Part shown: one piece after another, positions 46,966 through 56,402 of the stretch | Numbering within the stretch: position 1 is the first letter of the stretch | Layout: each line of letters starts with the position of its first letter | NCBI GenBank assembly: GCA_963971405.1 | Contig: OZ020485.1 | Coordinates: forward strand, 4,588,001 to 4,652,000 | From: Psococerastis gibbosa | Taxonomy: Eukaryota > Arthropoda > Insecta > Psocodea > Psocidae | DNA length: 64,000 nucleotides | Reading direction: 5' to 3' | Translations under genes and position numbers: made by a program | The notes under the pieces: model-generated | The model's input: only the letters and a program-made list of their open reading frames with translations | The model's database searches: none | Told to the model about the DNA's origin: nothing

Positions 46966-49900
46966 GTAAGAGATTAGAATACCTCCAGGGCTCCAACAGC
47001 CAACAGCCAACAAAGACAGCTTAATGCGGGGGAGTGGGTGCTCCTGGCACAACCGGACCCCACATGTGGCATAAAATTATTTCCATGAAGCAAATGGACT
47101 TCCACTAGAAAGGTTTTTCTTCACTGCTAAGTAGGGCTCCTAATAAACAGTGAAAAGGAAAGAAAGAAACAAAGAAAGAAAGAAAATTGTTTATATTTTC
47201 CATGTGGGCGAATTTTGGGCCTTTATGGTATGAGGGGAGGCACTCGCATTTCTTATCTCAGTTTTCACTGCATGTTCCAGGTTCACGGGACAGGCAACTT
47301 CTTCACGCAAAACTTTCCACCTCAGCAGTTCCAGCAGAGGCCGTTCCAAAGTTTTCCAGGAAGCTTCCAGCAATTCAACCAGCAGCCGCAGCAGCAATTT
47401 AACCAGCAGCCGCAGCAGCAATTCAACCAGCAGCCACAGCAGCAACAGCACTTCCCGGCAGTGCAGAATTTCTTCCCCCCGCAGCAGTCATCACCCTTCC
47501 TGCCGCAGACGTACCTTAACAACCCTCAGCTCCTGCTCAACGAGAACCCACAGCTGCTGTCCCTCGTGTCCAACCCGCAGCTGCTGCTTGGTCAGCAACA
47601 ACAGCAGAAGAGTCAGACGCCGTCGGTGAATGCTGTTCCGTCGGGTGAGAAGAAGGATGAGAATCAATTGAGGTAAGAGGGAATCAATTTGTTGTTATGG
47701 ATATTATTAAATAAAAATAAAAAATGGCCTTGCGAGGAATCGACATAAAATTTACACTTACCAGTACCCAAGTTTTTAGACTTCAGTTCTGCAGCTTTTC
47801 AGCCATAATTTTGAATAGGTGTCTGGAGTAGATGCAAAATGGATCAAAGTGACTGCCTCAATAATGTCTATCGAATATTGCATAGGACAACTGAAGTAAA
47901 TTTGGGTTTGTTATACTATACAACAATGTTCTTTTCGAGTTTCTCGTTATTTATACATATCAAATTCAATAATTTTGTCTAATCTGTGTTAAAAAGTACT
48001 TATCATAACATTGTACAATAGCATATCGAAATGCTCAGAAAAAATTCTTATGTTCGATGTTATGTTTTTGTCAGCTCTACGATTGAAATTTCATGAGATT
48101 TACACTTACAAGGCTCTTTCCCCTACGATTGTCTCTTCAACTATATGTGAAATAATGATCATCCATGCCCTTATAAGTTTAACCGTATTGATGGTGTAAG
48201 GAATTTAATTGACTTCGAGCGCACTCTTCGTTTCCTATTTTCAGGTTCAAACAGGATCAGGAAAAGAGCTCAACCAAACAACCCCAGGACATTCGACTAG
48301 ATCAGGAGGCCACTCCACCCCTGACCCGTCTGCAGCTACCTCTAAACAGCCCTCCAACACAATTCTTGCAATCGCAACAGTTTCTGCAGTCCAACCAGCC
48401 GCAGCAGTTCCAACAGTTCCAGCAGCAGCCTCCGAAATTTCAGCAGTTTCAGCAATTCCCACCGCGCCCTGAGCAACAGTCTTTACTTCAGGTAACGCTT
48501 AAGAAAAATTATAACCACACATGGGTCGTATTATTAGAGGGAATTTGTTACACATGAAATGAAAGGTCCCATTTATGTCCTACCACATTCTAATACCACA
48601 AACCTAGTATAACTTAGAATATCATTGGAATCTCAGTGGAGGATGAAGAAAATTTTATGGCAATTTATAAAACTAAGGAACATGGGGGTGGGGGCATAAT
48701 TTGCCTTACATCTTGACATTAGAGATTGCAAAGATTTTTAATTTTTAAATGGATTATTTATTATCCGTGGTTCCGTTAAAATAATGATGATATTAAAACC
48801 AAGCGCCGTTACCCAATTGCCGATGCTTTGGGGAGTAATTTTCCAATATTTCTGTAATTATTTTTCAATTTTTCAAGAAAACGTGGAGTTCCTCCTGTCC
48901 TCATAAATCCCTTATTTATTTATTTTATTTAATGAAAAATATGAAATTCTACTAATTTATTATGTGATGCTGTATTTTATTTTATTTATTTCTATTTTTA
49001 ATTTTTAATTTTGAGTGATAAATGTACGTTGATTCTCTTTCAGCTATGTAGCTGTTGTGGCTACTGCTGATCAGTGTAAATGTAAAAATTGTTTTCAATA
49101 CACATATATTATTATTATTATTATTATTATATTAATTTTAATCTAACAAGTCCCATGATTACAGCAATCCAGCTGTAACCATTAAACCAACCAGTATTTT
49201 TAAATACAGCACACAAAGCTAAACAGACCCAGGCACAGTATTATGAATTATTACTATATTCAATAATTTTCTTTGTTCAGGTAAATCCCGCTGACCCATT
49301 CCTGACGCCGCCACCATTCCGCAACTCTAGCGACATCCAGATTCCTGGCCTCGAAAAAGAAGAGATCCAACTGTTGTACGTGCCTGTTGAAACTCTCAGA
49401 CAAAGAGGACATCTTCAGGGACACCAGGTCGACGATTTCAATCTCAACGCCCCACAGTTTTTCGGCAATTCCAATGGACATTTCATTACTCAGGTAAGAA
49501 TGAGGAGTGTACCCAAAGACGAACACACAGTGGCAAGAAAATGCGATGAAAAGCTTAAGCCCAACTATTTTAAAATAACTGTACCGTAAAAAGACACCTT
49601 AATCATATCCGAACTTGGTAAACTCATGCTTACACCTGTCATATTCAGCCAATGATCGCAGTCGGTGTAGGTTGACATCAAGGAACTCATAGTTTTTCAA
49701 TTTTCAAAGACGCATGATAATCGCGCTCAAGCCTTAGCTTACCGACCACACAATGCACAATACACACACTAAACATCTGCGGATGTTCGCACGGGGCCGC
49801 AGTCATGGAACACCCGTAAAATTACCCAGTAAAATTATACAGAACCCACAGCCTTCCACTTGAAAATCCAGCGCCTTACCAACTGGCTACTTTATAGACA

Positions 49901-52900
49901 ATCTTGATTCACTAGCAACCCTCCTTTACAGACTCCAGCACCGACACCTCGGCCTCAACTGCCCCTGGTACCACCACCTGCCGTCCTCACCCAAGGTCTG
50001 CCTCTTCGTGATGCCCCTCAGCAGTTCGCCACTGAACCACCAGCCTCTCCCCCGACCACCGAGCAAATAATCACCATCCAGCCCCGACCGGTGTCAACAG
50101 TACGTCAGCAGTCACCGACGGAGAGTCAGAGGTTCACAGCTCGTCCTTCGACGAGACCCAGCGAGCCTACAACGAAGCAAACCCAAGGAACGACATTCCT
50201 CACCAATGAGCACCTAACCAAGGTAGGTATCAAACCGGGTTGTGGAAAAAAAAGTGACTGTTTAAGGTTAAAGCTGTATATGATAACTTTTCTAAAGCAC
50301 TTGACGATGAAGCCGCGTCTTGAATCTAAAAGTTCTATAACCGAAATTCAACGATGAGAATGGGTAAATAAATCAGAAACTTAATAGCAAGCTGAGTTTA
50401 CGGAGATATCGCCAGTATTACAAGACCATTTCCTTAAAATGCTGATTAATTTTCCTTATATTTTTCAGGTCACTGAAACTCTTCGCACAGAAGTGACAGC
50501 ACCTATCCCCCAACCAACACTTCCACCATCATCTCAGCCACTTCAGAACCAGCCAGCTTTTCAACAACAGCAGCAATTTCAGAATTTACGTCCGCAATCT
50601 TTCGAACAACTTCAAACGGCACCCGAATTTGAAACATTGCAGCAATTGCCGGAAATACCCGACTTTGGAACTTTGCCACCAAGACCTCAGCTTCTGCAGG
50701 CGCCACAGCAAGTTCCTCGGCAGCCAGAAAGGCCTAACTTTGAGAGATTTCAACTGAGACAGCAGCAGCAGCAGCAGCAGCAGCTGACTAGACAGCCTGA
50801 AAAACCAGAATTTGACACATTGCAGCAAAGACAGCAGCCACTACCAATTAGACAACCCGAGAGACTTCCACTGACAACCAGACATCGCTTTACTCCTACC
50901 CCGAGGCCTGACTTTACTATCACCACAGAAATAACACCTCCAAGCACCACGCTTCAGCCACATCAACCTCCTCTTTCAATATACCTGCAAGATGACTCGG
51001 GGAAAGCTAAAATAATTGACGTCCTAAGATCACTTAAGGACGCTCCGACTATATCTGTCATCGACAATATCGCTAATGACAATCCAAGAGTATTCGTTGG
51101 CCCAGTAAATTTACACTCTTCTTCTGGATTTGGAAAATTCGACCTGCCATACTTGTCAAATCTGGAGCAAAATAATGCACAGGGAGAGATTAACGTGCCT
51201 TTCTTCGTAGCACCGTTGAACTTCATTCCACCACCTGGATACTCAAAGATTCCTTTCCCTGCTCCTCACGTTGGATCCGTTGTGGTATCGAATGCAATTG
51301 ATGAACAAGTCTCTGTGTCGGATCAAAGATTCACTACGGAAGCTACTACACTAGAACAATTGCACAGCGTTGAACCAGAAGCCCCTGTTACATCTTTGCC
51401 AGAAACAACCACGACCGTTCGCACACGCGGTCGCCGACCAACCAGTTATAGACCACCTGTGAGGAAACCTAACCATAGCAGACGTGTTACTGCTCGGCCT
51501 TCAGAAGAAGAGACGATTCCACCCACCGCTGAGAACCATTTGGGCCAACAAGACTACTTGCGCGAACCCCAGGAAGAAAGAAGGCGACCGACAATACCGA
51601 GCCGCCGGCAACGGTTCAGAACGACTACCGAGCAAGTTCCACAGACGGAAGTTCCAGTCCAAGCTGAACAATCAGTTGATTCTTCACCTGCTAGAGCTAC
51701 AGTTTCTCAACAAGAACAAGAACCCGCAGAAATTATCCCACCTGTCCCAACACATCGTCTGGTGGAACCTGTGTTGCCCGCAGTCGATTTTACCCCGACT
51801 CACGCTCCTAATGAAATTCAGCCAGTACCCCAACGGCCCCGCACGCACGTACGAAGACCATCATTCCCTGAGCTGGATTTCAACCCTCCTCCACCGCCAC
51901 CTCCAGCATTTGATTTCCGACCACCTCATCTGACATCACATGATTTCCGCCAGCCACAAGTAAATAACTTCCCTGAGGTGCCATTTAATGCATTCCAACA
52001 GTCCCAATTTCAGCAGCAGCAGCAGCAGCAGCCAGAAAATTTGCAACAACCCCAATTTGAACAACAACCAGGACGTCTACAGCAGCCTCAATTTGAACAG
52101 CCAGGACGATTGCAATCTCAGTTTGAACAGCCACCCCAATTCCAGCAGCAACGTGAGCGATTCCAGCAGTTACCTCCCCGACAAGAGCAGCAAGGTCTTT
52201 TCGAGTCCCCTGTTCAATCAAAAAGGCCACAAGCAGAAGAGCCACTCGTAGAAACTAATGGAGATAGTGGTTTCCAACAGCAGAGCATTGATGGGAACAG
52301 GGATGTGACAACTGCGCAACCGATTAGTTCAACGCAATTTTTCGAAAATATTAACACACTGGCACATAATGAAGAAATTTCAAGCTACTCAACAGACAGT
52401 ACTGAGAAAACAACAACAACAACATCCACAACTACAACCCCTGCCCCAACCACTACTCCAGTTCCAACTACAGCTCAGCAAAAGGAACCCGAAGCGGAAG
52501 AATTTGAAAAATTATTGGATGTAACAAGGAAGCCATCACGTGTCAGCTACCCCAATGTTCCAGGAGTTAAGTCATATCCCAACCCCGGAGCCGTTAAACA
52601 ACGCTCTCATTTGCGATCCAGAACACGGTACACTACAGCTTCAACCACCACCACCGATAACAGCGATGAAGTGAGTCCCGTAGAACTTTCTAGTCCAACG
52701 GCTGAAGAAGCTACTCCATCTACAACCACGGAAGCAACCAGAACAACGTCCCGATACCTGTCACACTTCAACCGCTCAAGGAAACCATTACGACCAACTA
52801 CATCTACAGCCCGACCTGAGGCAACAAGTCCCCTGCCAAGTCGAACTTCCTACACAGTTCGCCCATTGAGGCGCTCAACGTTTCGCACTTCCGTCGCTAC

Positions 52901-54305
52901 AAAACGAATCAGAAAGCCCACAACACCTAGCCCCCACGATGACGATGGTGAGGACGAAGATGTTCCAGAACAAACATACGCGAAGAAACCTCGTCCAGAT
53001 TTCGCTCCTTCAGCTATAAGCAACGAAGTATATGATGAACAATCCCCTCCAGCTCTTCCCAAGCCCAAGATTCGTAAGCCGTACTATCAACACAAGCAAA
53101 AGAATGTAGAAATAATAGATGACCCCCCTACTTCCCCTAGTCCATCTACGAAGACGTATCAGGAGCGTAAAGATGAAGAGGCTTTGGATGATATAAAAGC
53201 AGAGCACGATGTTGAGATTAGCCAACCAGATGCAGATACTGAAGTAAATGAATCCCGGGGATCCACTACGGCTCCGTCAGGACCTTCTGGACCAACTGGG
53301 CCTAGTGCTTATGAGGAACATGAAAAGGATGCACATGAAGAAAGGAAGAAGGCGAGAGACCCGGAATATACAAAGAAGGCAAGTAACAACGTCATTGTGT
53401 TGATACCTGTTAAGGAAGGCTAAAGAGGAGGCATGAAATCAAAATTTTCATACCATAACTCACCAAATGTGTTCAAAGATTTAAGAACTTGTGGTCATTG
53501 AAGTTGCTCTTAGGCTTTATCTTTAATAATTGATTAATTAATAGCTAATTAAAAATTCTTTTGTGTTTTGCAGCCACGACGCCGACTTCGAGTCCGAGTC
53601 CAAAAACGACCCCACGACAACTTCGAAACAGCCGAATCTCAAAACCACGGCGCACTCAGCAACGCTCTCATTAAAGCTACACCTACGCCTGACCTGTACC
53701 ATTTCTCTCAAGATGCCGAATATGACTACAGTAAATTTATCGGCACCCAACAAAAAGGCCACGTCCGAAACATAACCGCTGATATTCTAGAAAGTACCAG
53801 CACCTTCTCCTCGCCCGGTACAGACGCACAGCTTCATCACGTCACCATTGCCAGCGAACCTACCACTATTCTCCCAGAAACTTCAACAGCGGAAATAATT
53901 ACAGTGACGCCAGCAAAAACAATGAAGGAACATGAAACTACAACAGTAAGACACGAAACAACAACAGCCAGACATGAAGCAACAACTCTAAGACAAGAAA
54001 CGACAACGATTAGGCATGAAACAACGACTGATTCCTCCGAAACAACGACTTCTAGTGAAGAATTTCCGAGTACTGTAATGGAAACATCTTCGCCAGTTCC
54101 CATAACTAGCTTGCCTTTATCTTCTGAAGAGGAGGGAGAAGAGAGGCACACCAAAGTCGTAAGAACATCAACAACGACACAGGTCTCACACGAGACCGAG
54201 ATTTGCTACAAGGGCAAATGTATTAAGACTAATTCGGACAATCCGGAGCAGGCGCTGAAAGATCTTGTTGATTCGGTACATTCGGCGGAAACGGCAAAGT
54301 CGTGA
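46744..54305 (+). CDS. Secreted Gln/Pro/Thr-rich low-complexity protein, 7 coding exons
   Basis: Joined exons are 46744-46965, 47281-47672, 48245-48491, 49281-49493, 49932-50222, 50469-53378 and 53574-54305, giving 5007 nt or about 1668 residues with all phases consistent. The N-terminus (MDRVQRAALVLALVCCSAANS) is a signal peptide. A dibasic RPRR follows, then Gln/Pro-rich repeats, an LLYVPVETLRQRG block (exon 4), a non-repetitive block at about residues 624-729 (DVLRSLKDAP, GFGKFDLPYL, GYSKIPFPAP), Arg-rich and poly-Thr segments, and a tail with RHETTT repeats and a CYKGKC pair. No transmembrane helix was seen after the signal. The composition suggests an extracellular matrix, cuticle or mucin-like protein, but this is inference and I do not recognise a named orthologue. 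The start ATG has a good context (accacgATGG) and follows a possible 5' UTR splice acceptor ending at 46737. Confidence 0.85.
47281..47672 (+). CDS. Gene 1, coding exon 2 (FNQQPQQQ repeats)
   Basis: Acceptor tgttccag, donor AG|GTAAGA, ending in phase 2. Contains three consecutive FNQQPQQQ octapeptides and NPQLLL-type repeats. Confidence 0.8.
47673..48244 (+). other. Gene 1 intron
   Basis: No coding signal or recognised repeat. Confidence 0.6.
48245..48491 (+). CDS. Gene 1, coding exon 3
   Basis: Acceptor ttttcag and donor CAG|GTAACG. The split Arg codon (AG+G) joins it to exon 2. It encodes RFKQDQEKSS, then FLQSQQFLQSNQPQQF and FQQFQQ-type repeats. The other frames that look open here are shadows. 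Confidence 0.8.
48492..49280 (+). other. Gene 1 intron
   Basis: AT-rich. Contains an (ATT)n microsatellite near 49110-49130 and TTTATT runs near 48908-48990. Confidence 0.6.
49281..49493 (+). CDS. Gene 1, coding exon 4 (LLYVPVETL block)
   Basis: 71 codons, phase 0 at both ends, acceptor ctttgttcag, donor CAG|GTAAGA. Less repetitive than its neighbours (EEIQLLYVPVETLRQRG), so probably the most conserved part of the N-terminal half. Confidence 0.8.
49494..49931 (+). other. Gene 1 intron with a family D fragment
   Basis: 49650-49700 (gatcgcagtcggtgtaggtt, gacatcaaggaactc) is a family D piece. Confidence 0.5.
49932..50222 (+). CDS. Gene 1, coding exon 5
   Basis: 97 codons, phase 0 at both ends, acceptor ctcctttacag, donor AAG|GTAGGT. 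Pro/Thr-rich. The open frame starting at 50091 is only its 3' part. Confidence 0.8.
50469..53378 (+). CDS. Gene 1, coding exon 6 (970 codons)
   Basis: Acceptor tatttttcag; phase 0 throughout. Gln-rich modules (RQPE.P.F, QFEQ.PGRLQ) surround the non-repetitive block at 50974-51290. Pro-, Arg- and Thr-rich segments and a GPSGPTGPS stretch follow. The 3' end is best placed before AAG|GCAAGT, a GC donor. Reading through would instead add 15 codons and stop at 53422. Confidence 0.85.
53379..53573 (+). other. GC-AG intron of gene 1, 195 bp
   Basis: The donor AAG|GCAAGT matches the strong consensus required of GC introns, and the acceptor is ttttgtgttttgcag. Exon 6 (2910 nt) and exon 7 are both phase 0 here. 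The in-frame continuation to a stop at 53422 offers an intron-retention isoform ending in IPVKEG. Confidence 0.75.
53574..54305 (+). CDS. Gene 1, coding exon 7 (RHETTT repeats, C-terminus)
   Basis: Opens with a very basic stretch (PRRRLRVRVQKRPHD). It continues with DLYHFSQDAEYDYSKF, five RHETTT-like octads, and ends in ETEICYKGKCIKTNSD and a 30-residue tail. Stop TGA at 54303-54305. Confidence 0.85.
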   Translation, partial: PRRRLRVRVQKRPHDNFETAESQNHGALSNALIKATPTPDLYHFSQDAEYDYSKFIGTQQKGHVRNITADILESTSTFSSPGTDAQLHHVTIASEPTTILPETSTAEIITVTPAKTMKEHETTTVRHETTTARHEATTLRQETTTIRHETTTDSSETTTSSEEFPSTVMETSSPVPITSLPLSSEEEGEERHTKVVRTSTTTQVSHETEICYKGKCIKTNSDNPEQALKDLVDSVHSAETAKS

Positions 54306-54795
54306 AAATAACGGGTGCCGGATGTTGAGAGATGAGTTTGTAAACTTGAAAGACAATTCGGTTGGCAGCAATGATTGCGTTCAACTGAATCGTTTTTCGA
54401 CTTTTTTTTTTAACTACAAGTACTAATGACGATGTACAAAAATCGAGAAAGAAGGTAGGTAGGTAGCACAGGTTGTTTTTTGGCGGGGAAATCAAGCTGT
54501 TGTAGTTAAATGACCGATAAATAGCCTGTACTAGTTTCCCAATGAATGAGGTGCTTTAGGGCTAAATTATTTAGTAGGTATTATTTAATAGGGAACTAAT
54601 TGGAGTCATAAGGTCACTTCTAGGGAAACTCAGTAACAATGGTTAATTTCAAATATAAGTAAATAAATAAACAACATTTCGATGGTAATGGTTTATTTAT
54701 CTATTTGTAATGTAACATTGTTACCAAGTTTCCCATTTAACCAAGTGATTTGTGAGTACCTATTAGGCAAAGCATAAGAAACCCGAGACATTTTC
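54306..54795. other. 3' flank of gene 1
   Basis: Probable 3' UTR. The AATAAA copies at 54662-54672 are candidate polyadenylation signals, not verifiable from sequence alone. Confidence 0.4.
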
Positions 54796-54799
54796 TTAA

Positions 54800-55570
54800 C
54801 CCTTGTCATATCACGCTCATGCTTTGTTACATTGTGTCAATGGTAAGCCTGTCTCAGCTTGTCAATTGCCGGGGTGGGTTGACTTCGAGGACGTGCACCA
54901 GTTGGCCAGCAGTCAAATTTCATACGGAATAATGCTAATTATGTCCGACAAATCAATCAGGTTGGCAGGTCAGGCAATGGCCATTAAAGTAGGCTTACGA
55001 CCCCCTCCCCCAAAAAAAAAAAAACTAATAATAATACGCCTTGAACCTCACAGTAGGCAGGGCGTTTTATTGACAGAAGTCTACTTGTAGTGGGTTATTG
55101 AATGATGTTCTATCTTGGTTTTACGGACATTATTGGTATTGCTTGCTCATGAATTTTTGGCCGTTGGCTCATTGGTTGACGTTCTCGAACCGAATTCAAG
55201 TGACAATGGGCAATCTGGAGCCAGGCGGGCTGGATGAGCACCCGCAGCTCAGTCAATCAACGTTTCATGGCGTTAGCGAGCCGTTCCCGCCATACGCCTA
55301 ATACAGTCAAAATCAAGCTACAATAGATTAAAATTGCGAATCAAGTGCTCAGAACTGACTGCACCGGCCCGCTGCCTGTTGATTTGTAGCTATTTTCTTT
55401 TTTTAAATACTGAAACCCTACAACGTGGAAACGCTTCCCCCTACATTTAACCATATCGGCATTGCTTAGCTTATGGTTAGGCGCCATCTGATCTATTTCA
55501 TCATCGTTGGCTGAGACATTGTAACAGGAGTTAGCTCGACTTAACCAAATTCGTGAACGACTCGCCCAGT
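54800..55570. repeat. Cluster of family D copies between genes 1 and 2
   Basis: At least three partial copies: 54800-54975 (agcctgtctcagcttgtcaa, gggttgacttcgagga), 55085-55330 (ttgtagtgggttattg, tttggccgttggctcattgg, gacaatgggcaatctggag) and 55440-55570 (ccatatcggcattgc, ggagttagctcgacttaacc). A C homopolymer lies at 55583-55595. Confidence 0.55.
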
Positions 55571-56247
55571 AGGTAACAAGCACCCCCCCCCCCCACACTA
55601 ATATAAAGATACATACTGTAAGATAAGTACTTACCTATGGCGACGCCAGCTGTAGTCAGGTTTTGTACCTAAAGTGCCTCAAAAGCTACAGTAGTGGCTT
55701 CATAGTATTATGAATGGACTAATTATAGATGTAGTGACTATGTCTAATTGAAGCTCAACCCATGAGATATGTGGTGAAGATATTGCGTTAAATTATTTAT
55801 TATGTGCCGCTTTTATGGGCTGATTCTTTTGTAAATAAATGTTGAATCCGTTACCAATCTTTGTTTTGTTATTTTAGTGTAAGGACCCACAGGACCCCCT
55901 ATTGTTAGTTTTTGAACAAAATTGAATTTTAGGGGAAATATCGATCATAAGATAAGATCTGTATTGAATGATAATGAAACAATAGCCGTTAAACGTCAAC
56001 AACAAAAAATACTAGTACAGCTAACTTACAGCCTTCTAAAACTGTGATGAAACAGTGTTATTGAAAGCGAGATGGCTATATGTAAAATTGTAGACAAACA
56101 TTACTTCTATTTTATGACATCTCATACCTGGTGGTACGATCTACTATTGTCGGGGTAGGATTTTCTCTTATTAACTACAACTAGCCTCCAATCCTACGAC
56201 AGATAGCATGCAGAGAGAAGAAGAATTAAAATAAATCTTACTTTAAT
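55571..56247. other. 3' flank of eIF3k, no feature recognised
   Basis: On the minus strand this follows the eIF3k stop. A minus-strand AATAAA (plus tttatt near 55796) is a possible distant poly(A) signal. Confidence 0.35.
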
Positions 56248-56402
56248 TTAAATGCAAGTAGCCATAATGCCGGCAACACTGTCAAATTCAATCTTCTCAG
56301 TTATGTTTTTGGTCTTGATATTTTCCTCCTGGTTGGCGATGAAGACCGTGGACCCTTGTTCCTTCCACTGGTACCGCTTGATCCACTTCTTCAGCGTCTC
56401 AA
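56248..56402 (-). CDS. eIF3k: eIF3k exon 4 (C-terminus)
   Basis: Acceptor ttttgttgcag. Encodes [30 protein letters not shown] and [14 protein letters not shown], then TAA. Matches the KIDFDSVSSIM-type end of the family. Confidence 0.92.

Noticed and set aside
48209-48472. Ala/Thr/Ser-rich frame over gene 1 exon 3
   Set aside because: The Gln-rich frame joins exons 2 and 4 in phase at good splice sites; this one does not.
51484-51933. 149-codon frame overlapping gene 1 exon 6
   Set aside because: A shadow of the 970-codon exon in another frame, produced by its biased composition.
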